From Ruegeria sp. PrR005 (GTDB lineage: Bacteria > Pseudomonadota > Alphaproteobacteria > Rhodobacterales > Rhodobacteraceae): a stretch of DNA of 64,000 nt. The notes beneath the pieces are model-generated. The model did no database searches. It worked only from the letters and a program-made list of their open reading frames with translations, and was not told where the DNA came from. Positions 36,683 to 45,206 of the stretch are shown piece by piece; position 1 is the first letter of the stretch, and each line of letters starts with the position of its first letter. The stretch is from the NCBI RefSeq assembly GCF_010500245.1, contig NZ_JAAGOX010000043.1, forward strand, positions 225,562-289,561. Direction: 5' to 3'. A program made the translations under genes and the position numbers.

Positions 36683-36895
36683 ATGCCCAAACGCTTTCGC
36701 CTGACCCGCCGCTTCACTGTCGCCATGACCGAAGACGGCTTTCGCCGCCTCAAGGCGTTCAGCAAGGAGGCCGGTCTCGATGAAGGCGAGGCGCTGTCCT
36801 TCCTGTTCGAGAATTTCAACAGCGTGATAAACGAGGAGAACCTGATCCACCGGCTGCGCCTTTTCAATGCCGAACTCGACGACCGCAAGCGGTAG
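36683..36895 (+). CDS. Small conserved-looking protein of 70 aa in the beta-oxidation cluster
   Basis: A basic N-terminus (MPKRFRLTRRFTVAMTEDG) is followed by predicted helices with a pattern FRRLKAFSKEAGLDEGEALSFLF and a charged C-terminus. It has ribbon-helix-helix-like spacing but no firm match, so the function is unknown. It lies 53 bp after the acyl-CoA dehydrogenase stop, on the same strand, and keeps coding-like composition, so I judge it real. Start chosen at ATG 36683. Confidence 0.6.
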   Translation: MPKRFRLTRRFTVAMTEDGFRRLKAFSKEAGLDEGEALSFLFENFNSVINEENLIHRLRLFNAELDDRKR

Positions 36896-36900
36896 AAGAC

Positions 36901-36934
36901 GCCTTCGGCGAGAGTATTTGCAGCGAGATGAAGA
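36901..36934. repeat. Dispersed intergenic repeat, copy 3
   Basis: GAGAGTATTTGCAGCGAGATGAAG in the gap after the 70-aa gene, opposite in orientation to copy 1. Copy 4 follows about 150 bp later in the other orientation, so this 270-bp gap contains an inverted pair of the element. Confidence 0.5.
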
Positions 36935-37086
36935 CCATGGGCGTCCACCCCGCCATCCGGCCCGACCGCCGGGCGGAACGCAGGCGGGACGGCGGGGCTT
37001 CACCTCGCACGGTCATCGGCTCTCCAGCCTGTACCGCAGCCGGGAACAGACAAGATTAACCTTAATGCCCGGTAAAGAGGCCCTTG

Positions 37087-37138
37087 CTTCATTTCGCCGG
37101 AAATACTCCACGGGGGTGCGGGGGTGTGAAACCCCCGC
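37087..37138. repeat. Dispersed intergenic repeat, copy 4, with hairpin
   Basis: CTTCATTTCGCCGGAAATACTCC followed by a G-rich block and a 7-bp GC hairpin (GCGGGGG/CCCCCGC, loop TGTGAAA, 37118-37138). It ends about 28 bp before the GST start, so it may attenuate or separate transcription between the dehydrogenase and GST genes. Confidence 0.6.
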
Positions 37139-37165
37139 TCTGACACTGGCCAAAGGGAGGCTTCG

Positions 37166-37804
37166 ATGACGATCAAACTCTACTGCTTTGGAGAAAGCGG
37201 CAATTCCTACAAGGCGGCGCTGGCGCTGCAACTCTCGGGTCTCGATTGGGAACCCGTGTTTGTCGATTTCTTCAAGGGCGAGACGCGCACGCCCGAGTAC
37301 CGCGCCACCGTCAACGAGATGGGCGAGGCGCCAGTGCTGGTGGATGGCGATTTCCACACCAGCCAGTCGGGCTGTATCCAGGCCTATGTGACCGAAAAAT
37401 CGGGCCGGTTCGGCGGCAAGACCCGCGAGGAGAACTATGACATCCTGCGCTGGGTGCTGTGGGACAACCACAAGCTCAGCTCGATGGCCGGCCTGACCCG
37501 GTTCCTGATGAACTTCCTGCCCGAGGACAAGCGCCCGCAAGAGGTGATCGCGTTTAACCAGGGTCGGCTCAAGGCCGCCTATGCCACGCTGAACGCCCAT
37601 CTCGAAGGCCGCGACTGGATCGTGGGCGATGGCGTCACCAATGCCGATCTCAGCTGCTGCGGTTATCTCTACTATCCCGAGCCTTTCGGTTTCGACCGTG
37701 CCGACTGGCCCCATATCGACGCCTGGTTGGGCCGTATCTCTGCCCTGCCCGGCTGGAAACACCCCTATGACCTGATGCCCGGCAATCCGTCGGATCGAGC
37801 TTGA
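37166..37804 (+). CDS. Glutathione S-transferase family protein in the beta-oxidation cluster
   Basis: A 212-aa GST with an N-terminal thioredoxin-like domain (LYCFGESGNSYKAALAL, with Ser as the likely catalytic residue; GEAPVLVDGDFHTSQSG) and a helical C-terminal domain with DWIVGDGVTNADLS. It sits between the dehydrogenase and thiolase genes on the same strand (AAGGGAGG upstream; 10 bp before the thiolase start), so it may protect against or conjugate reactive acyl intermediates, which is inference. Confidence 0.88.
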   Translation: MTIKLYCFGESGNSYKAALALQLSGLDWEPVFVDFFKGETRTPEYRATVNEMGEAPVLVDGDFHTSQSGCIQAYVTEKSGRFGGKTREENYDILRWVLWDNHKLSSMAGLTRFLMNFLPEDKRPQEVIAFNQGRLKAAYATLNAHLEGRDWIVGDGVTNADLSCCGYLYYPEPFGFDRADWPHIDAWLGRISALPGWKHPYDLMPGNPSDRA

Positions 37805-37814
37805 GGAGACCACT

Positions 37815-39026
37815 ATGACCGAAGCTTACATTTATGACGCCCTGCGCACGCCGCGCGGCAAGGGCCGCAAGGACGGCGCGCTGCACGAGGTGACCTCGGT
37901 GCGTCTGTCGGCGCTGACGCTGAACGCGCTGAAAGAGCGCAACAATCTCGAAGGCCACGCGGTCGAGGACGTGATCTGGGGCAACGTGACCCAGGTGATG
38001 GAACAGGGCGGGTGCCTTGCCCGTTCGGCGGTGCTGGCCTCGGACCTGGATGAGCGTATTCCGGGCCTGGCGATCAACCGCTTTTGCGCGAGCGGCATGG
38101 AGGCGGTCAACCTGGCCGCCAACCAGGTCAAGGGCGGCGCCGGTGATGCCTATATCGCTGGCGGGGTCGAGATGATGGGCCGTGTGGCCATGGGCAGCGA
38201 CGGTGCCGCCATTGCCGTCGATCCGACCCTGGCGATGGACCGGTATTTCGTGCCGCAGGGCATTTCGGCCGATATCATCGCGACCGAATACGGCTTCACC
38301 CGCGACCAGGCCGACGCGCTGGCGATGGAGAGCCAGCGTCGCGCCAAGGAGGCCTGGGACGAGGGCCGCTTTGCCAAGTCGGTCATCACTGTGCGCGACC
38401 AGAACGGCCTGCCGATCCTCGATCATGACGAATACATGCGTCCGGGCACCGACATGCAGTCGCTGGGTGGCCTCAACCCCGCCTTCCAGATGATGGGCGA
38501 GCAGATGCCCGGGTTCGACAAGGTGGCGATGCTGAAGTACCCGCATCTGGAGCGGATCAACCATATCCACCATGCGGGCAACTCCTCAGGCATCGTCGAT
38601 GGTGCTGCTGGCGTGCTGATCGGCAACAAGGCATTCGGCGAGAAATATGGGCTGAAGCCGCGCGCGCGCATCAAGGCCACCGCCAAGATCGGCACCGATC
38701 CAACCATCATGCTGACCGGCCCGGTGCCGGTGACCGAGAAGATCCTGGCCGATAACGGCATGAAGATCAGCGATCTCGACCTGTTCGAGGTGAACGAAGC
38801 CTTTGCATCGGTCGTCCTGCGGTTCCAGCAGGCGTTCGATGTCGATCCCGCACTGGTCAATGTCAACGGCGGCTCGATCGCCATGGGTCACCCGCTGGGC
38901 GCCACGGGTGCGATCATCATCGGCACCCTGCTGGACGAGCTGGAGCGTCGTGATCTGGAAACCGGTCTGGCAACGCTCTGCATTGCGTCTGGCATGGGCG
39001 CGGCCACCATCATCGAACGCGTGTAA
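37815..39026 (+). CDS. fadA: Acetyl-CoA C-acyltransferase (3-ketoacyl-CoA thiolase)
   Basis: A 403-aa thiolase that cleaves 3-ketoacyl-CoA with CoA. The acyl-accepting Cys is C91 (NRFCASGMEAVN); the second site is GHPLGATG with its His, and the C-terminal Cys is in LCIASGMGAAT. GAGGAGACCACT precedes the start, 10 bp after the GST stop. It is followed by FadJ after 11 bp, the usual thiolase/multifunctional pair. fadA versus fadI naming is a judgement. Confidence 0.92.
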   Translation: MTEAYIYDALRTPRGKGRKDGALHEVTSVRLSALTLNALKERNNLEGHAVEDVIWGNVTQVMEQGGCLARSAVLASDLDERIPGLAINRFCASGMEAVNLAANQVKGGAGDAYIAGGVEMMGRVAMGSDGAAIAVDPTLAMDRYFVPQGISADIIATEYGFTRDQADALAMESQRRAKEAWDEGRFAKSVITVRDQNGLPILDHDEYMRPGTDMQSLGGLNPAFQMMGEQMPGFDKVAMLKYPHLERINHIHHAGNSSGIVDGAAGVLIGNKAFGEKYGLKPRARIKATAKIGTDPTIMLTGPVPVTEKILADNGMKISDLDLFEVNEAFASVVLRFQQAFDVDPALVNVNGGSIAMGHPLGATGAIIIGTLLDELERRDLETGLATLCIASGMGAATIIERV

Positions 39027-39037
39027 GGAGAGAACAC

Positions 39038-41239
39038 ATGGCTGATTTCAAATACTCCGTAGACGCGGACGGCGTCGCCTTCATCACCTGGGACGCCGAA
39101 GGCAAATCCATGAACGTGATGACCCGCGAAGCCTTTGAGCTGGTCGACGGGCTGGTCGATCAGGCGCTGGCCGATAACGCGGTCAAGGGTATCGTCATCA
39201 CCAGCGGTAAGTCCGACTTTGCCGGGGGCATGGACCTGAACACGCTGGCGGTGATCCGCGAGGAAGCGGGAGACAACCCGGCTCAGGGTCTGTTTGATTT
39301 TGTCATGGGCGGCCACCGCATCCTGCGCAAGCTGGAACTGGCGGGCATGGACGCGAAGACCAAGAAGGGCGGCAAGCCGGTTGCCTGCGCCATCAACGGC
39401 ACCTGCGCCGGGATCGGCACCGAGATCGCGCTGGCCTGTCATCACCGGGTGATGACCAGCAATCCCAAGGCAAAGATCGGCCTGCCCGAGATCCTGCTGG
39501 GCATCTTCCCGGGTGGCGGCGGCACCATCCGCTATTCCCGCATGGTGGGCGCCATGGCGGCGGCCCCGGTCCTCTTGGAAGGCAAGATGATGGACCCGGC
39601 CAAGGCCAAGGGTGCGCAGCTGGTCGACGCGGTGTCGGACGATCCGGTCGCCGCAGCCAAGGAATGGGTGCTGAACGCCAAGGATGCCGATCTGGTGAAA
39701 CCCTGGGACGCCAAGGGCTACAAGATGCCCGGCGGCGCACCCTATCACCCGGCGGGCTTCATGACCTTTGTCGGCGCGGCCGCCATGGTCAACGGCAAGA
39801 CCCAAGGTGCCTTCCCCGCGCCCAAGGCACTGCTGAGCGCCATCTACGAGGGCGCGCTGGTCGATTTCGACACCGCGCTCAGGATCGAGGCACGCTGGTT
39901 CACCCATGTGCTGATGAACCCCTCTTCCTCGGCCATGATCCGCAGCCTCTTCATCAACAAGCAGGCGCTGGAGAAAGGCGCGGTGCGGCCCAAGGACATC
40001 CCCGACCAGCGGGTCAAGAAGCTGGGCGTGCTGGGCGCGGGCATGATGGGCGCGGGCATCGCGCTGGTCAGCGCGCAGGCCGGCATGGAGGTCGTTCTGA
40101 TCGACCGTGATCAGGCCGCTGCCGACAAGGGCAAGGCCTATACCGCGGCCTACCTCGACAAGGGGATGAAGCGCGGCAAGGTCACCGCCGAAAAGAAAGA
40201 GGCGATGCTGGGCTTGATCACCGCCACCCCGGATCTGGACGCGCTGAAAGGCTGTGACCTGATCATCGAGGCGGTGTTCGAGGATCCGGGCGTGAAGGCC
40301 GAAATGACCAAGAAGGTCGAGGCGATCATCCCCGAGGATTGCATCTTTGCCTCCAACACCTCGACCCTGCCGATCACCGGTCTGGCCAAGGCAAGCGTGC
40401 GGCCTGAGCAGTTCATCGGCATCCACTTCTTTTCGCCGGTCGAAAAGATGCTGCTGGTCGAGATCATCAAAGGCAAGGAAACCGGACCACGCGCGGTGGC
40501 CAAGGCGCTGGATTACGTGCGTCAGATCAAGAAGACCCCGATCGTGGTCAATGATGCGCGCTTCTTCTACTGCAACCGCTGCATCATCCCTTATGTCAAC
40601 GAAGGTGCGCGGATGATCACCGAAGGCGTGTCGCCGGTGCTGATCGACAATGCGGCGCGGCAGTTGGGTTTCCCGGTGGGTCCGATCCAGCTGACCGACG
40701 AGACCTCGATCGACCTCGGCGCCAAGATCGCGCGGGCGACCAAGGCGGCGATGGGCAATGCTTATCCCGAAAGCCCGGCGGACGACCTGATCTTCTGGAT
40801 GGAAGAGCTGGGGCGGATGGGCCGCAAGGCCAATGCGGGCTTCTTCGACTATGACGACAAGGGCAAGCGCACCGGCTACTGGAAAGGCATGCAGGACAAG
40901 TACCCGCTGGCCGAAGAGCAGCCCGACCTGATCGAGGTTCAGGAACGGCTGATGTTCGCGCAGGTGCTGGAAGCGGTCCGCGCGCTGGAAGAAGGCGTGC
41001 TGGAAGACATCCGCGAAGGCGACGTGGGCGCCATCCTGGCCTGGGGTTTTGCCCCCTGGTCGGGCGGCCCGCTCAGCTGGATCGACATCATCGGCACGCC
41101 TTATGCGGCCGAACGCTGTGACCAGCTGGCAGCGAAATACGGCGAGCGTTTCGCCTGCCCGCCGCTGTTGCGCGAGATGGCCGACAAGGGCCAGACCTTT
41201 TACGGACGTTTCAACCCCGAGGCAAAATCGGCGGCCTGA
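39038..41239 (+). CDS. fadJ: Multifunctional enoyl-CoA hydratase/3-hydroxyacyl-CoA dehydrogenase
   Basis: A 733-aa two-part beta-oxidation enzyme. Residues about 10-280 are a crotonase domain (GTEIALACHHRVM, GLPEILLGIFPGGGGT). Residues about 325-720 are the NAD-dependent dehydrogenase, with nucleotide loop GVLGAGMMGAGIALVSAQAG and catalytic His in GIHFFSPVEKM. It hydrates enoyl-CoA and oxidises the product for the thiolase encoded just upstream. TAAGGAGAGAAC precedes the start, and a strong terminator follows. fadJ versus fadB is a naming choice. Confidence 0.93.
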   Translation: MADFKYSVDADGVAFITWDAEGKSMNVMTREAFELVDGLVDQALADNAVKGIVITSGKSDFAGGMDLNTLAVIREEAGDNPAQGLFDFVMGGHRILRKLELAGMDAKTKKGGKPVACAINGTCAGIGTEIALACHHRVMTSNPKAKIGLPEILLGIFPGGGGTIRYSRMVGAMAAAPVLLEGKMMDPAKAKGAQLVDAVSDDPVAAAKEWVLNAKDADLVKPWDAKGYKMPGGAPYHPAGFMTFVGAAAMVNGKTQGAFPAPKALLSAIYEGALVDFDTALRIEARWFTHVLMNPSSSAMIRSLFINKQALEKGAVRPKDIPDQRVKKLGVLGAGMMGAGIALVSAQAGMEVVLIDRDQAAADKGKAYTAAYLDKGMKRGKVTAEKKEAMLGLITATPDLDALKGCDLIIEAVFEDPGVKAEMTKKVEAIIPEDCIFASNTSTLPITGLAKASVRPEQFIGIHFFSPVEKMLLVEIIKGKETGPRAVAKALDYVRQIKKTPIVVNDARFFYCNRCIIPYVNEGARMITEGVSPVLIDNAARQLGFPVGPIQLTDETSIDLGAKIARATKAAMGNAYPESPADDLIFWMEELGRMGRKANAGFFDYDDKGKRTGYWKGMQDKYPLAEEQPDLIEVQERLMFAQVLEAVRALEEGVLEDIREGDVGAILAWGFAPWSGGPLSWIDIIGTPYAAERCDQLAAKYGERFACPPLLREMADKGQTFYGRFNPEAKSAA

Positions 41240-41260
41240 TCTGTCAGGATGACTAGCATG

Positions 41261-41288
41261 ACCGGCGCTCCCGCAAGGGGGCGCCGGT
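41261..41288. terminator. Rho-independent terminator of the beta-oxidation operon
   Basis: A 12-bp GC-rich stem (ACCGGCGC...GCGCCGGT with inner CCC/GGG) closed by a GCAA tetraloop, 22 bp after the fadJ stop and followed by TTGCATT. The best hairpin terminator in the window. Confidence 0.75.
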
Positions 41289-41314
41289 TTGCATTACGGG
41301 TAAGTCAGGGGGAG

Positions 41315-41683
41315 TCAAACCGGCTTGAAGTAGGCGATCTTCTCATAGATCACGCCTTCGTCGCCGACCTTGAGAAGGGCAGATCCGCCCACGTCCGTGC
41401 CGACGAATTTCCACCAGGCCCAACGCAGAATGTATCCGTCACGATCTGCGGCAAGTTCGTCGGAAACTTCGTAACGGCCCGTGCCACCTATGGATTTCAT
41501 GCGATCCTCCCAGCTGAGCAGGTAATCCGCAAAGCGTTCCCTGGTTATCGGCTCGGGGACCATGCCATCATACCAGAGATAGCCGGGCGCGGCGGCACGC
41601 ATTGCACGCACCGGGTCCATGGACTGCACGCCCGCCAAATACTCAGCCAAGAGGGCTCGTCTTTTCTCGAGGTTGCCGGTCAT
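41315..41683 (-). CDS. SnoaL/NTF2-like family protein
   Basis: A 122-aa protein with an NTF2-like cone-fold pattern: YLAGVQSMDP with an early helix, PGYLWYDGMVPEPITRERFADYLLSWEDRM, and strands such as YILRWAWWKFVGTDVGG. The family includes isomerases, cyclases and ligand carriers, so no reaction is assigned. Transcribed away from the following terminator. The ribosome site is weak. Confidence 0.65.
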   Translation of the reverse strand: MTGNLEKRRALLAEYLAGVQSMDPVRAMRAAAPGYLWYDGMVPEPITRERFADYLLSWEDRMKSIGGTGRYEVSDELAADRDGYILRWAWWKFVGTDVGGSALLKVGDEGVIYEKIAYFKPV

Positions 41684-41782
41684 GCCCGCAGGTTAGTCCC
41701 GAAATGCGATATCACAAAGCACTGATCCAAGGGGTGGGAGTTGATTTCCGTTCCTCCGGATCGTCCCCCGCCCCATTGGCCG

Positions 41783-42442
41783 TTACATGGCGGCGGTGCG
41801 CGGCGTGATCTGCTGGCGGATCTGTTCGCCCACCGAATGGCGGGCGCGCTCCATGTCGTGTTCCAGCTGCAAGCGGACCCAGAAATCGCCAGCGGTGCTG
41901 AAATAGCGGGCCAGCCGCAACGAGGCCTCGACCCCGATCGGAGAGGTCCCGGCCAGCAGGTCGTTCACCCGGCCTTCGAGCAGGCCGGTGGCCAGCGCCA
42001 GTTCCCGGGGCGATATTCCGAGCGGATCGAGGTATTCCTCTTGCAGGACGCGCCCCGGCGGCGGGCACATGAAGACGGGTTTCGGTTTTTGCGCGTCAGG
42101 CGGCAGGATCTGCACTTCGGTGGCAAAGCCTGCGGCCTTCCACGCCTCGATACCGCCCTCCATATGGACGACATCGCGATGGCCCTCTTTCAGCAGCATC
42201 TTTCCTGCCGCTTCGGACCGTTTGCCGACCGCGCAATGCAGGACGACCTTTTTCTCGGGGACCGAGGGGAAAAGCTCGGGGTCGAAGCTGGACAGGGGCA
42301 GCAGCAGGGCGCCTGAGATGTGTTCAACCTCATACTCCGAGGTTTCCCGGACATCGACCAGGAGGATCTTGTCCTCATCCAGCCAGGCCCTGACCTGTGC
42401 GGCATCGGCGGCTGTAACGGTGGCTTTGGCGGTCTCTGTCAC
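41783..42442 (-). CDS. Rhodanese domain fused to a HigA-type antitoxin domain
   Basis: A 219-aa two-domain protein. Residues about 10-107 are a rhodanese domain (LLVDVRETSEYEVEHISGA) with the active Cys70 in LHCAVGKRS. Residues about 125-205 match the HigA/VapI-type XRE antitoxin pattern (PPGRVLQEEYLDPLGISPRELAL, RVNDLLAGTSPIGVEASLRLARYF, FWVRLQLEHDM). I chose GTG 42442 (AGGGAG upstream). No HigB/RelE-like toxin gene occurs in the 100-bp flanks, so this is an orphan. Whether the HTH still binds DNA and whether the rhodanese senses sulfur are unknown. Confidence 0.88.
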   Translation of the reverse strand: MTETAKATVTAADAAQVRAWLDEDKILLVDVRETSEYEVEHISGALLLPLSSFDPELFPSVPEKKVVLHCAVGKRSEAAGKMLLKEGHRDVVHMEGGIEAWKAAGFATEVQILPPDAQKPKPVFMCPPPGRVLQEEYLDPLGISPRELALATGLLEGRVNDLLAGTSPIGVEASLRLARYFSTAGDFWVRLQLEHDMERARHSVGEQIRQQITPRTAAM

Positions 42443-42550
42443 TCTCGCGCTCCCTGTGCATCGGTCCGGCGCATTGCCTGCGCTAAAGAATGGGATGCCA
42501 TCGGTTGCCGCGCCGGTCAACAATTCGCCGCGCGGCCACGGGTCCGACGA

Positions 42551-43273
42551 TCAGCCGAACGGGTTCGGGGCCATCGGGCGGCCGGGCCGGATCGGCCCCC
42601 GGGGCAGTCCCGGGACATCTGCGGGATTGCCGCCAAGCGCATCACCATCATCGTCGTCGATCAGGCAATTGACCAGAAACTGCGCCGCCGGGCCGACAAG
42701 CGTGTCGTACACCTGTCCGCGACCCGAGCCGAAATCCTCCAGCAGCTGCCGCGGTTGCGGGCAATAGGCGAGCAGCCCGCCTTCGACATAGATTACCTCG
42801 TCCTGGCGGAACGCCAGCGTTGTCACCTCGAACGTGCCGGGGGGAATGCCGGCTGCGATACCGCGAAAACCGCGCAGGCAGCGTGCGGGAACAACGGCAT
42901 AGGGATCGCCGCAGGTATCCAGAGCCGCCTCGCATTCGATCAGCATCCCCTGGTCTGGCATCAGCCAGATGTCGCGCCGGTTATACAGGGCCCCTTCGGG
43001 CACCCGCATGGGCCGGTAGCGTGGCGGCAGGCCGGTATCGGGCACGACAAGGCTTTCGCGCTGAATATCGGCGATCGGTTGCATCGCGTTGTCGAAGGTC
43101 AGCACCTTGTCGCCGACCCTGAGCATCTCGACAGGCTTCCAGCCAAGCGTCGAGGCGATGCAGGTTCCAGCCAGCAACCCCGAATGCCCGGTTATGAGCA
43201 ATCCATCCAGAGCCGCAATCGACTCGACCATTGCCGGGCTTTCACCCGGTCTTTTCGTCTTCCATCCGAACAC
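42551..43273 (-). CDS. Hint-domain (hedgehog/intein-like) protein, orphan
   Basis: A 240-aa protein whose core is a Hint domain: LLAGTCIASTLGWKPVEMLRVGDKVLTFDN is the canonical splice-like N-terminal motif with Cys, then IADIQRESL and RGIAAGIPPGTFEVTTLAF. In inteins or hedgehogs this domain autocleaves. Here no extein-like flanks are evident; the C-terminus lacks a typical HN motif. Start uncertain; I chose GTG 43273 (AAGGA 7 bp upstream), while TTG 43303 and ATG 43231 are also possible. Function unknown; related roseobacter proteins are often associated with secreted or self-processing factors. Confidence 0.75.
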   Translation of the reverse strand: MFGWKTKRPGESPAMVESIAALDGLLITGHSGLLAGTCIASTLGWKPVEMLRVGDKVLTFDNAMQPIADIQRESLVVPDTGLPPRYRPMRVPEGALYNRRDIWLMPDQGMLIECEAALDTCGDPYAVVPARCLRGFRGIAAGIPPGTFEVTTLAFRQDEVIYVEGGLLAYCPQPRQLLEDFGSGRGQVYDTLVGPAAQFLVNCLIDDDDGDALGGNPADVPGLPRGPIRPGRPMAPNPFG

Positions 43274-43466
43274 GCGCGCCCATCCTTGTTGTGGCAGCAG
43301 CAAGATCTTCGCTTGCCGGATTAACCATGTTGCCCAGACAGGAAATCCGATTCGAACGATCTAAAAAGGCCGGGAACGGGGCAATACGCGGGCATTGTCC
43401 GGCGCTGTCCGGGTAATTCCTGTCGGCCCGGCGGGATTGATGACAGGCGAGCAACAGCCCACCAAC

Positions 43467-44114
43467 TCACCCAAAAGCATAGCCGAACCGGACGATGTCT
43501 TCGGCGCAGGCCCGCGCCAGCACTGCGGCGCTGTCCTCGGTATAGTACCTGCGATAGTCCGCCGCCCGATCCGAGCGGTTATCATGCGGCAGGTCCAGAG
43601 CGAAGCCCAGATGGCGGGTGAGCGGCGCCAGATCCTCGGACAGGTGTTCCAGGCGGACATAGGCCGCGCATTGCTCGACCCCGTCGGCGCGGCGCATGTA
43701 GCTGGCCGCCGGATTGGCGGCGAATGTGGCCAACGTGGCCGGGTCGGTCACGAAGCGGTCGAACGAAAGCTGTTTTGCCAGATGTACCGCAGGATGGTCG
43801 AACCGCTGCCCCCGCAACCAGTGGTAGTAGCTGACCGCCCGGTCCCAGGGATTGCGCACAAGGGTAAAGGCGAACAGCCCCTCCAAGGCCCCGGGTGCGA
43901 GCAACCCATCGATATCGGCCAGGGTCGAGTGTTTCCAGAGCCGCCCGCGTGTCTGCGCCCCTTTCAGGCGACCACGCCGCCGGATCGCCTTGGGCGTATC
44001 GCCGATCAGGATATCGTCCTTCATCGCGCGCGTTTCGAGCGCAATGGCCAGCGAAGTGCCACCCGTCTTGGGGATATGCACGAAGATATAGCCGCGACCG
44101 GGTGAAATGATCAT
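43467..44114 (-). CDS. Sulfotransferase family 2-like protein
   Basis: A 215-aa sulfotransferase-type protein. The PAPS 5'-phosphosulfate loop is FVHIPKTGGTSLA at residues 11-23, and the 3'-phosphate motif is VRNPWDRAVSYYHWL. It resembles the bacterial heparan-sulfotransferase-like/chondroitin group acting on sugars or amines. The ribosome site is poor. It lies beside a Hint-domain gene and an EamA transporter, an accessory neighbourhood. Acceptor unknown. Confidence 0.8.
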   Translation of the reverse strand: MIISPGRGYIFVHIPKTGGTSLAIALETRAMKDDILIGDTPKAIRRRGRLKGAQTRGRLWKHSTLADIDGLLAPGALEGLFAFTLVRNPWDRAVSYYHWLRGQRFDHPAVHLAKQLSFDRFVTDPATLATFAANPAASYMRRADGVEQCAAYVRLEHLSEDLAPLTRHLGFALDLPHDNRSDRAADYRRYYTEDSAAVLARACAEDIVRFGYAFG

Positions 44115-44145
44115 GGCGTCACGCTAGCCGGGTGGACGGCGGCGC

Positions 44146-45060
44146 TCAACCCGATCTGAGCGCAATGATCACGCCCGCCACCACGATCAGGCCGATCCCG
44201 AGGATCTGCCATGGGCCAAGCCCTACGCCGAAGACTAACCAGGCAAAGAGCGGCCCGAAGATCATCACCGAGAATTCGAAGACCGACACATAAGACGGCT
44301 CGCCCAGTTGGTAGGCCTTGATCAGCATGAATACGGCGGTGGCCGAACCGACCGCCTGCATCACCACCCAGGGCAATGCATCGGTCATCGGCCAGACCCA
44401 GCCGCGCGTGACAAATCCCGCCGCGCCCTCTGCCGCCGTGGCAGGGAACAGTGCCAGCCAGCCAAGCCCCGCCAGCCCGGTCAGGCCCAACGCAGTGACC
44501 ATCGCCCCCAACAGCGCGGCGGTGCTTTCCTGCGCGCATTTGGCCCGTGTCACCACCGCGCCGAGGGCATAGAAGAAACCGCCCGCGACGGGCACCAGAA
44601 TGGTGGCGTCGAATGTCGCCGGATCCGGTTGCAGGACAAAGAGAATACCCACGAAGCCGATCACAACGGCGATGATCCGCCAGGGACCGATCCGCTGGCG
44701 CAAACCAAAGGCGGTGATCAGAAGAACGAAGATCGGCGAGGTGAAGAGACCCGCCAGTGCCTGGGCGATGGACATCAACGACAGTGCGCTGAAGTAGAAC
44801 AGCATCGCCACGGTCAGAAGCAGGCTGCGCAGGATCACCCAATTCATCCGGAGGGGCCTCATGGTGCCCAGCCCCAGTATGGACATGAGGAGTACCAGCG
44901 GCAGCATCATCGCGGCCCGGGTGAAATGAAACTGCCACAGCCCGATGGTTTCGGCCAGACGGATCACATAATTGTCGATCACGCCGATGATCGACATTGC
45001 CGCAACCATCAGAAAGGCCGCGGCAATCGGAGCGGATGGGGATTCTGCCTGCATCTTCAT
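44146..45060 (-). CDS. DMT superfamily (EamA-type) transporter
   Basis: About 304 aa with ten predicted hydrophobic helices in two EamA repeats (FHFTRAAMMLPLVLLMSIL and, in the second half, a similar set ending IGLIVVAGVIIAL). Such proteins export or import metabolites such as amino acids or purines; specificity unknown. Start chosen at ATG 45060, where the hydrophobic part begins; ATG 45054 is equally possible. Confidence 0.82.
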   Translation of the reverse strand: MKMQAESPSAPIAAAFLMVAAMSIIGVIDNYVIRLAETIGLWQFHFTRAAMMLPLVLLMSILGLGTMRPLRMNWVILRSLLLTVAMLFYFSALSLMSIAQALAGLFTSPIFVLLITAFGLRQRIGPWRIIAVVIGFVGILFVLQPDPATFDATILVPVAGGFFYALGAVVTRAKCAQESTAALLGAMVTALGLTGLAGLGWLALFPATAAEGAAGFVTRGWVWPMTDALPWVVMQAVGSATAVFMLIKAYQLGEPSYVSVFEFSVMIFGPLFAWLVFGVGLGPWQILGIGLIVVAGVIIALRSG

Positions 45061-45206
45061 GGAGTAATCAGAGATGGTCTGCGGAACTTGCCCGCCAGCG
45101 ACATCCGCTCTGGAATTGCGACCACCGGGTGACGCAAGGCGTTTGATGCTGGCGCAGCTTGCGTGTACTCTGCAAAAAAACAAAGACGAGCAACCCAGAC
45201 CCCTGC

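Noticed and set aside
38888..40426. 512-aa minus-strand frame over fadA/fadJ
   Set aside because: Antisense shadow of two strongly supported beta-oxidation enzymes.
41684..41782. Search for a HigB toxin beside the rhodanese-HigA gene
   Set aside because: The 99-bp gap and the following 108-bp gap (42443-42550) hold no frame long enough for a HigB/RelE protein.
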